Source: Mycoplana azooxidifex
GTDB lineage: Bacteria > Pseudomonadota > Alphaproteobacteria > Rhizobiales > Rhizobiaceae
Direction of reading: 5' to 3'
DNA length: 64,000 bases
Assembly (NCBI RefSeq): GCF_014196765.1
Contig: NZ_JACIEE010000002.1
Span: 186,001 to 250,000 of the forward strand
Made by a program: the position numbers and the translations under genes. Positions 36,986 to 45,829 of this stretch are shown here, piece after piece. Within the stretch, counting starts at the first letter, position 1; each line of letters starts with the position of its first letter. The notes under the pieces were generated by a model. That model was given only the letters and a program-made list of their open reading frames with translations, was not told where the DNA came from and did no database searches.

Positions 36986-38143
36986 ATGGCGACATCCGCA
37001 GGCACCTTCGATCGTGGCACCTTCGTCGGGCGGGTCTGGCGGCCGGAACACATGGGCCCGTCGCTCTTCGTCGTCCGTGACGGCACGCTGTTCGACATCA
37101 CCACCAAGGCGGTGCCGACGATGCGCGATCTTCTGGAAATGGACGATCCGGTCGCCCATGCCCGCGCCGCGGCCGGCGAGGCCGTGGCACCGCTGGCAGC
37201 GGTGCTCGAGCAGTCCGTCGAAGGCGCCGGCGAACTTTCGCGCGTCCACCTTCTCGCCCCGTGCGACCTTCAGGCGGTCAAGGCCTGCGGCGTCACCTTT
37301 GCCCGCTCGATGATCGAGCGCGTCATCGAGGAGAAGGCCGCCGGCAATCCGGCGTTGGCGCTCAAGATCCGCGAGCGCGTCACCGCCATCATCGGCGACA
37401 GCCTGCGCGATCTCAAGGCCGGCTCGGACGCCGCCGTCAAGGTCAAGGCGGCGCTGATCGAGGAGGGCGTCTGGTCGCAGTATCTTGAGGTCGGCATCGG
37501 CCCGGACGCCGAAGTCTTCACCAAGGCGCCGGTGCTCTCCGCCGTCGGCTGGGGCGCCTCGGTCGGGCTGCATCCGGTCTCCAGGTGGAACAATCCCGAG
37601 CCGGAGATCGTACTCGCGGTCGACAGCCATGGCCAGGTCAAGGGGGCAACGCTTGGCAACGACGTCAACCTGCGCGACATCGAGGGCCGCTCGGCGCTGC
37701 TGCTCGGCAAGGCGAAGGACAACAACGCCTCTGCCGCGATCGGCCCGTTCATCCGCCTGTTCGACGAGACCTATTCGATAGACGACGTCCGCAGGGCCGA
37801 TCTCGATCTCGCAATCGAAGGCGAGGACGGCTTCATCCTCAAGGGATCGAGCACGATGCGCGAGATCAGCCGCGACCCGCTCGATCTCGTCGCCCAGACG
37901 ATCGGCCGTCACCACCAGTATCCGGACGGCTTCATGCTGTTCATGGGCACGCTGTTCGCCCCGGTCGAGGACCGCGACGTCGCGGGCGAGGGCTTCACCC
38001 ACAAGATCGGCGACCGCGTGACGATATCGAACGCCGAGCTCGGTGCGCTGACGAACACGGTCCGGCTATCGACCGAATGCCCGCCCTGGATCTTCGGCAT
38101 CGCCGAACTGATGCGCAACCTCGCCGGCCGCGGGCTGCTCTGA
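36986..38143 (+). CDS. Fumarylacetoacetate hydrolase (FAH) family enzyme
   Basis: 385 residues from ATG 36986, which has GGGAGGAG five bases upstream. The FAH fold is shown by the metal-binding acids in SRWNNPEPEIVLAVDSHG and GATLGNDVNLRDIEGRS, and by GKAKDNNASAAIGPFIR. Length and the N-terminal domain resemble the longer FAH members that dehydrate 2-keto-3-deoxy sugar acids (for example XylX-type 2-keto-3-deoxy-xylonate dehydratase) rather than the roughly 280-residue acylpyruvases. It follows the sugar importer locus, which fits sugar-acid catabolism. Substrate is inferred only. Confidence 0.85.
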   Translation: MATSAGTFDRGTFVGRVWRPEHMGPSLFVVRDGTLFDITTKAVPTMRDLLEMDDPVAHARAAAGEAVAPLAAVLEQSVEGAGELSRVHLLAPCDLQAVKACGVTFARSMIERVIEEKAAGNPALALKIRERVTAIIGDSLRDLKAGSDAAVKVKAALIEEGVWSQYLEVGIGPDAEVFTKAPVLSAVGWGASVGLHPVSRWNNPEPEIVLAVDSHGQVKGATLGNDVNLRDIEGRSALLLGKAKDNNASAAIGPFIRLFDETYSIDDVRRADLDLAIEGEDGFILKGSSTMREISRDPLDLVAQTIGRHHQYPDGFMLFMGTLFAPVEDRDVAGEGFTHKIGDRVTISNAELGALTNTVRLSTECPPWIFGIAELMRNLAGRGLL

Positions 38144-38401
38144 ACCGGGATCTCCCTGAAAGGGGGCCGGACACAGAGCCTTTAGGCCTGGCCGGTTTCG
38201 AACGGACGGGAAGAGCAGGACGGCCGGCGTGAACTCGCGGCAGCAACGTGACGTCAATCGGTCGCCCGACCCCGTTCTAAAGATAACGGCAGTCGCGTCC
38301 TAACGGGCTTGTGGCAGACCGGCGGCATTTAGTCCAACCCGACTCGGCATAAAAATGCCATCGACCGCTTTGCCCGTTCTGAACCGGCGTCCGCCGCCCG
38401 T

Positions 38402-39289
38402 CTACATCGGCCGGTAGACCCGCATGGCTGTGTCGCGCAGCATGTTCTGCTGGGCTGCCGGATCGCGGCGCTCGGTCGCCTTGCGATAGGTCTCGATGAT
38501 CGTCGGATAGTCGGTCCACAGCTTCTCGATCGGGAAATTCGAGCCGAACATCAGGTGGTCGCTGCCGAGGATATCGGCTGCCCGGTCGACGATGAAGCCG
38601 ATGAGGTCGGCATCGTTGCGGTGAACGAAGGTGCCGAGGCCGGAAAGCTTGGCGTGGAAGTTCGTCATGCCGGAGAACTGCCGCAACCCCTCCTGCCAGG
38701 CTGAGACCGTCTCCGCCTGCCGATCGACCAGCATGCCGCAATGAGTGAGGATGAAGTCCGTCTCTGGATTCTCCGCGACGACCCGTGCGCCGTCGCGCAT
38801 CTGCGCCGGAAACAGCTGCAGGTCGAAGGAGAAGCCGTAGTCCTTCAGCCGGGCGATGTTGGCGCGCACCGACGGATCAATCACCTGCTGTGCATCGGGC
38901 GCGAAACGGTACTCTTCGACCGGGTGCCAGTGCAGTTGCATGCGCACGCCGCGCACGAGCGGATAGAGCTTGAGACGGTCGAGTTGCGGCCGCACGTCCG
39001 GTACGCTCATGTTGGCATAGGCGACGATCGCGTGCGGCCAGCCGAATTCCTTGGCCGTCGCGCTCACCCAGTCGACCTCGTTCTCGTAGTCGTCCCTGGC
39101 CCAGTTGGTCTGGACGTAGACGGCCTTCTCCACGCCCGATCCCTGCAGGTCGCCGAGATATTCGGTGATCGGATAGTCGCGGCGGATCGGTTCGTAGGGG
39201 CCGAAGATGCGCGGCACCATCGGCCCGTTCAGCCACGGCAGGTCCTTTTGCCGCCAGATATGGAAATGGGAATCAACGATGCCTGTCAT
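38402..39289 (-). CDS. Amidohydrolase-family protein (COG3618-type metal-dependent hydrolase)
   Basis: 295 residues. It starts MTGIVDSHFHIWRQKDLPWL, with the HxH metal ligands at 8-10 that are typical of the amidohydrolase superfamily. A later His lies in FILTHCGMLVDRQ, and the C-terminal Asp would be within ILGSDHLMFGSNFPIEKLW. The group includes lactonases (fuconolactonase, PDC hydrolase) and uronate-type hydrolases. It is the last gene of the molybdenum-hydroxylase operon, overlapping the VWA gene by 17 bases, so it may hydrolyse a lactone or amide formed by the hydroxylase. No substrate can be named. Confidence 0.88.
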   Translation of the reverse strand: MTGIVDSHFHIWRQKDLPWLNGPMVPRIFGPYEPIRRDYPITEYLGDLQGSGVEKAVYVQTNWARDDYENEVDWVSATAKEFGWPHAIVAYANMSVPDVRPQLDRLKLYPLVRGVRMQLHWHPVEEYRFAPDAQQVIDPSVRANIARLKDYGFSFDLQLFPAQMRDGARVVAENPETDFILTHCGMLVDRQAETVSAWQEGLRQFSGMTNFHAKLSGLGTFVHRNDADLIGFIVDRAADILGSDHLMFGSNFPIEKLWTDYPTIIETYRKATERRDPAAQQNMLRDTAMRVYRPM

Positions 39290-40547
39290 GTTTTTTCCTC
39301 CCCCAGATCGCCTCGGCGCGCGGTGCGGGTCGGCCGAGCGAAAGAATGAAATCCGTCAGTGCCGAAATCGAGGAGCCGTCGACGAGGTCGTCGAGAAAGG
39401 GGAGGATCGCGGCAAGTGCTGCGGTCTCGGGCCGGAAACGAGCGTCTCCTGCAAGCGGACTTGCCAGCGACAGCCGGAAGGCGCGGGCCGAGAGCCGGCG
39501 CATCGCCGTTTCCAGCGCAAGGTGGTCGCCACGTTCGAGCCCATCGGAAAGAAGAATGACGCTCGCTCCGCGCGACAACGCTGCAAAGCGCGGCACGGAG
39601 AGAAACGCGAGCAGCGCCGGGCCGATCCGCGTGCCGCCGTCCCAGTCGGCCACCGCAGCGGCGGCAAGCGCCGACGCCCGGTCGCGATCGCGGATGCGCA
39701 GCGTGCGGGTGATCCGCGTCAGCCGCGTCCCGATGGTGAAGACTTCTGCTGTGCCGGTGGCCTGCACGGCTGCGTGCGCCACCCGGAGATAGTTTTCGGT
39801 ATGCTGCTTCATCGATCCGGACACGTCGATCAGCAGCACCAGCCGGCGCGGCACCGACTGGCGCCGGCGAAAGTCCGGCGAGGGCACGTCGCCGTCGCCG
39901 CGCACGATTTCCCTCATCGACCGCCTGAGATCGATGCTGCCCCCCGACGTGGCTTTCAGGTGACGGAACGTGCGACGGACGGGCAGGGCACGCGCAAGCG
40001 ACCGCCGGAAACCGTGCAGCGCCGCATCGCCTCCGGTGGCGAAGCTGCGGACGGAAAGCTGCTCGGTGGCCGAAAAGATCGCACCGCCCTTTTCCTGCTT
40101 CAGCGGGATCTCGCGGCGCTCGTCCTTGTCGCCGGCATCGCGGATGCGGGTCTCCTCGTCCTCGTCGTCGCCGATAGCCGAGAGCGAGGCATCGCCGAAG
40201 AAGATGGCGCGAAACAGGGCGTCGAACGCGCCGCGGCGCTCGGGGGGAGGCGCTAGTGTCGCGATCCCCGCTTGGCGGATGTGCTCCATGCTCTTCGGCC
40301 CGACGAGGGCCACTGCGGCAAGAAAGCTCGTCGCCTGCTCGGGGGCTATGGCAAAGCCGTTGGCACGCAGCGCCTGTACGAATGCCATGAAGGGGGCGCA
40401 CGCCCGTGGAAGGGAGCGGGAGACCGGGAGAGACGGAAGCGCGAGCAGGCGGCGGGAGTGGGTGGCAAGCCGGCGGTTCACCTTGGCGCCGCTGTCTTGA
40501 CCATCGTGCCCGCCACGTCCGTCGCCTCTTCCGTCCGGGCTTGTCAT
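39273..40547 (-). CDS. VWA-domain protein, CoxE-like molybdenum hydroxylase maturation factor
   Basis: 424 residues from ATG 40547, which overlaps the MoxR stop (ATGA). The C-terminal half is a von Willebrand A domain with metal site DVSGSM near 240 (LVLLIDVSGSMKQHTENY) and a later RGASVILLSDGLERGDH. In carbon monoxide dehydrogenase operons CoxE works with the AAA protein CoxD to install the metal-sulfur centre. Here it follows a CoxD-like gene, so a similar role in maturing the hydroxylase is likely. Confidence 0.88.
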   Translation of the reverse strand: MTSPDGRGDGRGGHDGQDSGAKVNRRLATHSRRLLALPSLPVSRSLPRACAPFMAFVQALRANGFAIAPEQATSFLAAVALVGPKSMEHIRQAGIATLAPPPERRGAFDALFRAIFFGDASLSAIGDDEDEETRIRDAGDKDERREIPLKQEKGGAIFSATEQLSVRSFATGGDAALHGFRRSLARALPVRRTFRHLKATSGGSIDLRRSMREIVRGDGDVPSPDFRRRQSVPRRLVLLIDVSGSMKQHTENYLRVAHAAVQATGTAEVFTIGTRLTRITRTLRIRDRDRASALAAAAVADWDGGTRIGPALLAFLSVPRFAALSRGASVILLSDGLERGDHLALETAMRRLSARAFRLSLASPLAGDARFRPETAALAAILPFLDDLVDGSSISALTDFILSLGRPAPRAEAIWGRKKHDRHR

Positions 40548-41428
40548 GCCATGGCCTCCTCCACGATGGCGTCCAGCTCCGGCGCCATGGTGGCGAGGTC
40601 CTCCTCGTCCTTGATGAGCACGCCGATCGCCCGGCGGAAGGCTTCCGGCCAGGGGCTGCCGCCCTTTTCCAGCACGGTTGCGGCATTGGCCCATTCCACG
40701 GCCTCGGAGATGCCCGGCGGCTTGGCGAGCGGCCGGGTGCGGATGGCGCCGACGGCATTTGCCACTGCGCGCGCGGTCCGCTCGGCCACGTTGCCGGCCC
40801 TGAGCATGATGATCGCCGCCTCGAGGCTTGGATCCGGATAGGCGATCCAGTGATAGATGCAGCGGCGGCGCAGCGCCTCGGCAAGCTCGCGCGTGCGGTT
40901 CGAGGTCAGGATCACGATCGGGCGCGATGCGGCGGTGATAGTACCGCGCTCGGGAATGGAGATCTGGAAATCCGACAGGTATTCGAGCAGCAGCGCCTCG
41001 AATTCGTGGTCGGAGCGGTCGATCTCGTCGATCAGCAGCACCGTGTCCTCAGGCGCCTGCAATGAGCGCAGCAACGGCCGGGCGATCAGGAAGCGGTCGT
41101 CGTAGATGTCCACCTCGCCTTCGCCGGCCTGGCGGATCGCCAGTAACTGGCGCTGGTAGTTCCATTCGTAGAGCGCATGCTGCGCGTCGATCCCCTCGTA
41201 GCATTGCAGCCGGATCAGCTGCCGGCCGAGGATATCGGCCACCGCCTTCGCCGCTTCCGTCTTGCCGACGCCGGGAGCGCCTTCCAGGAGCAGCGGCTTG
41301 CCGAGCTGGACGGCGAGGAAGACGGCCGTTGCAAGCCCGTCGTCGGCGATGTAGGCGACGTCCTCGAACAGTTCGGTCACCGTTTCCGGCGTGTCCAGCA
41401 TCGTCTTGGCGGTATCCTCCCGCATCAT
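40544..41428 (-). CDS. MoxR-type AAA+ ATPase, CoxD-like
   Basis: 294 residues. Walker A GAPGVGKT at 50-57, Walker B LLIDEIDR at 131-138, sensor 1 in VILTSNRTRELAEALRRRC and an arginine-rich sensor region. MoxR proteins pair with VWA proteins to remodel or mature metalloenzymes; CoxD does this for CO dehydrogenase. It lies 55 bases after the second molybdopterin subunit gene and overlaps the VWA gene by four bases, so the pairing is conserved here. Confidence 0.92.
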   Translation of the reverse strand: MMREDTAKTMLDTPETVTELFEDVAYIADDGLATAVFLAVQLGKPLLLEGAPGVGKTEAAKAVADILGRQLIRLQCYEGIDAQHALYEWNYQRQLLAIRQAGEGEVDIYDDRFLIARPLLRSLQAPEDTVLLIDEIDRSDHEFEALLLEYLSDFQISIPERGTITAASRPIVILTSNRTRELAEALRRRCIYHWIAYPDPSLEAAIIMLRAGNVAERTARAVANAVGAIRTRPLAKPPGISEAVEWANAATVLEKGGSPWPEAFRRAIGVLIKDEEDLATMAPELDAIVEEAMA

Positions 41429-41483
41429 CGCTCCTCCTGCGGGCAGCGCGTGTCCAGGGCCGTGCCGGGCCGCAGCATCGTTC

Positions 41484-42509
41484 TCAATGCGCCACCAGGC
41501 CCGCGTTTTCGGTGCCGTTTGCCTTCAGCGCGCGCAGAATCCGCTCCGGCGTGATCGGCAGCGTATCGATCCTCACGCCCACCGCATCGAAGATCGCATT
41601 CGCGATCGCCGGGATCTGCGGGTTGGCACACATCTCGCCCGGGCCCTTGGCGCCATAGGGGCCGTCAGCCGCCGGACGTTCCAGCACGATCACTTCGGTC
41701 TGCGCAAGATCGCCGGGACCCGGCATCAGGTATTCGTTGAAGTCGCGCCCGCCATGCTCCCGGCTCGGATAGTAGGGCTCGGTCGTCTCGTAGAGCGCGT
41801 GGCTGATCCCCATCCACGAGCCGCCGACGAGCTGCTGCTCGACCATCTTCGGGTTCAGCGCCCGGCCGATCTCGAAGATGTTCTTTACCGTCAGAACGTT
41901 CACCTCGCCGGTCTCGTCGTCCACCTCCACCTCCGCGACCGTGCAGGCATGGGCGTAGCAGGTGGACGGCTTCATCGCGCCGGTTTCCGCATCAGGATAG
42001 GAGCGCGGGATCAGGAACATGCCGCGCCCCGAAATCGACCGCCCCCGCTTGAAATGGGCGGAGAGCGCCGTGTCGAAGATCGAGATCGAGCGCTGCGGCG
42101 CGCCTCTGACATGGATGTTGCCGGCGCCGTCGGTGTCGAGGTCGGAAGCATTGACCTCCAGTTCCTCCGCCGCCACCTCCAGCATCACCTGCCGCGCCTC
42201 CCTGGCAGCCGCGATCACGGCATTGCCGGCCCTGTGGGTGCCGCGCGAGGCAAAGGTGCCCATGCAATGCGGGCCGGTGTCGGTGTCGGCCGTGTCGACG
42301 ATGACGCGGTCGGTCGGCACGCCGATCGTCTCGGCGCAGATCTGCGCCATGATCTGCTTCATGCCCTGGCCGAGATCGACGCTCGACAGCGACACCATGA
42401 AGTTTCCGGTGGGCGTCGAATGCACCAGCGCCTGGGTCGGGTCGCCGCCGAGGTTCATGCCGGTCGGATAGTTCACTGCGGCGACGCCGCGGCCCTGTCG
42501 CATTGCCAT
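41484..42509 (-). CDS. Molybdenum hydroxylase, molybdopterin subunit C-terminal part (split large subunit)
   Basis: 341 residues. It corresponds to the C-terminal half of xanthine dehydrogenase/CoxL-type large subunits. It opens MAMRQGRGVAAVNYPTGMNL, carries VDLGQGMKQIMAQICAETIG, and has the catalytic glutamate in GPGEMC at about residue 292. The ATG lies two codons after the in-frame TGA of the preceding gene, and GGGAGGG about nine bases upstream gives it its own ribosome-binding site. The sizes 455 + 341 resemble the NdhL/NdhM pair (about 425 + 330) of Eubacterium barkeri nicotinate dehydrogenase. The substrate is unknown. Confidence 0.9.
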   Translation of the reverse strand: MAMRQGRGVAAVNYPTGMNLGGDPTQALVHSTPTGNFMVSLSSVDLGQGMKQIMAQICAETIGVPTDRVIVDTADTDTGPHCMGTFASRGTHRAGNAVIAAAREARQVMLEVAAEELEVNASDLDTDGAGNIHVRGAPQRSISIFDTALSAHFKRGRSISGRGMFLIPRSYPDAETGAMKPSTCYAHACTVAEVEVDDETGEVNVLTVKNIFEIGRALNPKMVEQQLVGGSWMGISHALYETTEPYYPSREHGGRDFNEYLMPGPGDLAQTEVIVLERPAADGPYGAKGPGEMCANPQIPAIANAIFDAVGVRIDTLPITPERILRALKANGTENAGLVAH

Positions 42510-42512
42510 CGG

Positions 42513-43880
42513 TCAGCCCTCCCGCCGTGCAGACGACATCTGCAGATACTTCTCGGACACCGGCCAGTTCGACGCGCGCGCCGCCTCCTGCATGCATTCG
42601 ATCAGCGCCGCCCCCTCGGTCGGCTGGCGGTGGGCCTTCATGTCGCCGTCGCGATAGGCGTTGACGAAGCGGAACTCCAGCGGATCCATGCCGACGAGCC
42701 GCGCCAGCTTGTCCATCTGCACCTCCAGCGCAAAGTCGCCGATCGTCACCCCGAAGCCGCGCATGGCGCTGGAGGGTGTGCGGTTGGTGTAGACGCAGTG
42801 GCTGTCGACCCAGACGTTCGGCACGGTATAGGGGCCGGGAAAGTGCGCGGCCGATTTCTGCGCGCCGTAGGGCGAGTGCCGCGAATAGGCGCCGGCATCG
42901 ATATAGGCCTTGACGTAGCGGGCGACGATGCGCCCGTCCCTCATCACCCCGTCCTTGATGACGAGCTTCTCGGCCGCGCGGGGCGAAGAGATCTGCATCT
43001 CCTCCTCGCGGCTGTAGATGAAGGAGACGGGGCGGCCGGTCAGCTTGGCGCCGAGGATCGCGATCGGTTCGACGATCACGTCGACCTTGCCGCCGAAGCC
43101 GCCGCCGACGGTGCCGCCGACCATATGCAGCTTGGCACCGTCCATCTGCAGGATGATCGAGGTGTTGTCGAGCGTGAAGAACATCGCCTGCGTATTGGTG
43201 TAGCAGGTGTAGCGGCCGCTGCCCTCCGGCACGACGATGCAGCCAGTCGTCTCCGTCGGCGCGTGCTCGATCGGCCCCGAGCCGTAGGTCTGCTCGAGGA
43301 TATGGTCGGCGCCTGCAAAGCCGGCCTCGACGTCGCCGAACCGCACCTTGCGGCTTTCGCCGCTGTCGTAGCGATAGTAGTTCTGGCCGTGATATTCGTT
43401 GACGATCGGCGCGCCCGGCGCCAGCGCCTCGTCGATCGAGAGCACCGCCGGCAGCACCTCGTAGTCGACCTTGACTCTCTCGGCCGCCTCGTGCGCCGCG
43501 CGCTCGCTGTCGGCCAGGATCGCCACGATCGCCTCGCCCTTCCAGCGCACCTTGTCGGTGGCCAGCACCGTCTCGTCCTCGGGGCCGACCTGGATCAGCG
43601 TCAGGATCGTGTAGACGTTGTGCGGCACGTCGTCCGCCGTCAGGATGCGGACTACACCCGGATGCCGTCCGGCCTCGGAGAGGTCGATCGCGCGGATGCG
43701 GGCATGGTGATGCGGGCTGCGCACCATCTTCAGGTGCAGCAGCCCCGGCAGGTTGCGGTCGGCGAAGAAGGTCGTCGTTCCGGTGACGTGGCCGAGCGCG
43801 TCGGAGCGCAACCGCGGCTGGCCGATCTCCTTCAGGTCGTCCTTGCGTTCGTCGGCGAAATATTCCTTGCGCAGTTCCAT
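42513..43880 (-). CDS. Molybdenum hydroxylase, molybdopterin subunit N-terminal part (split large subunit)
   Basis: 455 residues, covering the aldehyde oxidase/xanthine dehydrogenase a/b hammerhead domain (IGQPRLRSDALGHVTGTTTF onward) and the first molybdopterin-binding domain, with GGTVGGGFGGK at 255-265 and SSAMRGFGVT near 370. It stops at TGA 42513, in the same frame as the next gene, after which translation restarts. The loop is AMRGFG, not the AYxCSFR of true CO dehydrogenase, so this is a hydroxylase of the xanthine/nicotinate/isoquinoline type. It follows the iron-sulfur subunit gene by 12 bases. Confidence 0.92.
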   Translation of the reverse strand: MELRKEYFADERKDDLKEIGQPRLRSDALGHVTGTTTFFADRNLPGLLHLKMVRSPHHHARIRAIDLSEAGRHPGVVRILTADDVPHNVYTILTLIQVGPEDETVLATDKVRWKGEAIVAILADSERAAHEAAERVKVDYEVLPAVLSIDEALAPGAPIVNEYHGQNYYRYDSGESRKVRFGDVEAGFAGADHILEQTYGSGPIEHAPTETTGCIVVPEGSGRYTCYTNTQAMFFTLDNTSIILQMDGAKLHMVGGTVGGGFGGKVDVIVEPIAILGAKLTGRPVSFIYSREEEMQISSPRAAEKLVIKDGVMRDGRIVARYVKAYIDAGAYSRHSPYGAQKSAAHFPGPYTVPNVWVDSHCVYTNRTPSSAMRGFGVTIGDFALEVQMDKLARLVGMDPLEFRFVNAYRDGDMKAHRQPTEGAALIECMQEAARASNWPVSEKYLQMSSARREG

Positions 43881-43892
43881 GCCTCTCTCCCC

Positions 43893-44375
43893 TCAGGCCG
43901 CGCTCAGCGAATTGGCCCGGGCGGCGGCCAGGATCGCCTGGATGATCGGCTCGTAGCCGGTGCAGCGACAGATATTGCCCGAGATCGCCTCCACCACGTC
44001 CTCGCGGCTCGGCTGCGGGTTGCCGTCGAGCAGCGCCTTCGCCGCCATGATCATGCCCGGCGTGCAGAAGCCGCACTGGGTGGCGAAGCCCTCGTTGAAG
44101 GCGCGTTGCAGCGGATGCAGCACCTCGCCATGCGCGAGCCCCCCGGTCGTCTCGATCGCAGCGCCGTCACAGCGCTCGGCGAGCGTCAGGCAGGAGAGCC
44201 GCAATTCGCCGTCGACGATGACTGCACAGCTTCCGCAGGTGCCCTGCTGGCAGCCGGCCTTGACGGAGGTGTCGCCGATCTTCTCGCGCAGCGCCTTCAA
44301 GAGCGTCGCGCCACTTTCGACGAACTCGGCCTTGTCCTCGCCGTTGAGGGTGAACTGCACCGGAACTTTTTTCAT
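43893..44375 (-). CDS. Molybdenum hydroxylase (2Fe-2S) subunit, CoxS-like
   Basis: 160 residues. The plant-type ferredoxin cluster ligands are C42, C47, C50 (GCQQGTCGSC) and C62. The second cluster, near the molybdenum site, uses C101, C104 (CGFC) and C136, C138 (CRC). This is the complete set for the family. It passes electrons from the molybdopterin centre to the FAD subunit. It is 92 bases after the FAD subunit gene and 12 before the molybdopterin gene. Confidence 0.95.
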   Translation of the reverse strand: MKKVPVQFTLNGEDKAEFVESGATLLKALREKIGDTSVKAGCQQGTCGSCAVIVDGELRLSCLTLAERCDGAAIETTGGLAHGEVLHPLQRAFNEGFATQCGFCTPGMIMAAKALLDGNPQPSREDVVEAISGNICRCTGYEPIIQAILAAARANSLSAA

Positions 44376-44467
44376 GCGGTCCTCCCGAACCGTGTTTGCC
44401 TGTCACTGCCTGTCGCCGTCTGGCACGTCTTCCTGCGTCGATCTCCCCGTCGGCGCACGCATCGCCT

Positions 44468-45271
44468 TCACGCTGAAAGCAGCAGTCTCTTCAGGTGCAC
44501 CGGCAGGACTTCGCTGCGATACCAGGCACTCGCGATCGCGTCGGTCGGTGGCGTGGTGCCCTCCGTCGCAACGGCCAGCGCCGCAGCAATCCCCTCCGCC
44601 GTCCGGGCCTTGCCAACAAGCGCCATTTCCACCGCGGGCGCGCGGATCGGCCGGTCCGCCATGCACCCATAGGCGATCCGCGCGCTGGAAATCGTCCCCG
44701 CCCGCTCCTCGACGACGGCGGCGATCGTCACGACCGACACGCCCTTGGGGCGGATCCGCGAGGCCTTGGCGAACTTGAAGGTCCCGTCGACGGGCAGCGC
44801 GAAGGAGACCGAGCGCACCAGCGCGCGGGCATGGGTCGTGTCGCGCCCGGCAAGGAATGTCGACGCCGCGACCGGCTGTCCGTCGATATCGAGGTTGGCG
44901 TCGAGCGCCAGCAATGCGACGGCGAAGTCGCCGTAGGGCACGGGCGCGAACAGATTGCCGCCAACGGTCGCCATGTTGCGGATCGCCGCCCCCCCCACCG
45001 CCTTTGCGACCGGAGCGAGAAAGCCGAGCGCCGGTTCGCGGACGATCCGCGCCATGGTCACGCCCGCGCCGATCGTTGCGCGTCCGTCCGCGACCGTGAT
45101 GTCCGTCAGGGCCTGCTCGCTCGCCGTCACATAGGTGTCGAAGCGCACGTCGCCCTCGTTGGCGCTGCGCACGACCAGCGTGCCGCCGCCGAGGTAGCGC
45201 GCCGTAGCACTCGCGGCAAGCGCTTCGCCGGCGGCTGCGAGCGTGGGGAAGGTCTTCAGGCCGAGCCCCAT
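44468..45271 (-). CDS. Molybdenum hydroxylase FAD-binding subunit, CoxM-like
   Basis: 267 residues. Flavin-binding motifs are RYLGGGTLVVRSANEG near 25 and the diagnostic IRNMATVGGNLFAPVPYGD near 100-116. The C-terminal CO-dehydrogenase flavoprotein domain is shorter than in xanthine dehydrogenase. It takes the electrons to an acceptor. It starts ten bases after the SRPBCC gene, so the order is CoxG-like, FAD, FeS, Mo-N, Mo-C. Confidence 0.93.
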   Translation of the reverse strand: MGLGLKTFPTLAAAGEALAASATARYLGGGTLVVRSANEGDVRFDTYVTASEQALTDITVADGRATIGAGVTMARIVREPALGFLAPVAKAVGGAAIRNMATVGGNLFAPVPYGDFAVALLALDANLDIDGQPVAASTFLAGRDTTHARALVRSVSFALPVDGTFKFAKASRIRPKGVSVVTIAAVVEERAGTISSARIAYGCMADRPIRAPAVEMALVGKARTAEGIAAALAVATEGTTPPTDAIASAWYRSEVLPVHLKRLLLSA

Positions 45272-45281
45272 CGTCGCCTCC

Positions 45282-45725
45282 TCAAGCCTTGGCCGCGAAG
45301 TGTTCCTTCAGCGCGTTGAAGCCGCCCTGGAACACGTTGATGCCCATGCCGGCTGCAACCTTGTCGGCCTCTTCCGCCGGCGCGTCGAAGGTGGCGCACC
45401 ATTCCGCATAGGTCTCGTCGCCGTCGGTGATCGGCCGCAGCGTCAGCGTCGCCTTGTGGTTGGAAATCGGCTGCGGCGTCTCCAGGATCGTGTAGCTGAC
45501 GGAGCGGTCTATGTCGGAGAAGGTCAGGAGTTGCTCGCGCAGCGTGGCGCCGCTGACCAGTTCGAACTTGCGCACGCAGCCGATCCGGTCGGCCGGCAGG
45601 CCGTCCTCGATCTCGCTCCTGACCATGCGCGGATGCCAGCTCGGCAGTCCGTTGAAGTCGCGGATCTTTGCCCAGACCTTGTCGATCGGCGCGGGAATGA
45701 CGGAGGAGATGAAGACGTGTGCCAT
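45282..45725 (-). CDS. SRPBCC-family protein, CoxG-like
   Basis: 147 residues. The START/Bet v 1-like fold is suggested by the N-terminal strand MAHVFISSVIPAPIDKVWAK, the helix KIRDFNGLPSWHP and the long C-terminal helix VFQGGFNALKEHFAAK. Proteins of this kind (CoxG) anchor CO dehydrogenase to the membrane; other members bind small hydrophobic ligands or act as polyketide-type cyclases. Its position as the first structural gene of the molybdenum operon makes a CoxG-like or ligand-binding role plausible. Confidence 0.85.
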   Translation of the reverse strand: MAHVFISSVIPAPIDKVWAKIRDFNGLPSWHPRMVRSEIEDGLPADRIGCVRKFELVSGATLREQLLTFSDIDRSVSYTILETPQPISNHKATLTLRPITDGDETYAEWCATFDAPAEEADKVAAGMGINVFQGGFNALKEHFAAKA

Positions 45726-45829
45726 GGATCTTTTCCTGTCGGTCTCTGTTGATGGCAGCGTACGCCTGCCATCCGAGCCCGCTTATCGGAAAGTCTTGGC
45801 CGCTGATCGGAGCGTCTGAAAAAGTGTTT

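Noticed and set aside
42513-42515. In-frame TGA as a selenocysteine codon in the hydroxylase
   Set aside because: It is followed one codon later by ATG with a good ribosome-binding site, the position is not a catalytic one, and no SelA/SelB/SECIS evidence is present.
41391-44672. A 1093-codon open frame on the plus strand across the molybdenum operon
   Set aside because: It is antisense to six genes with clear catalytic motifs, and its sequence shows no domain.
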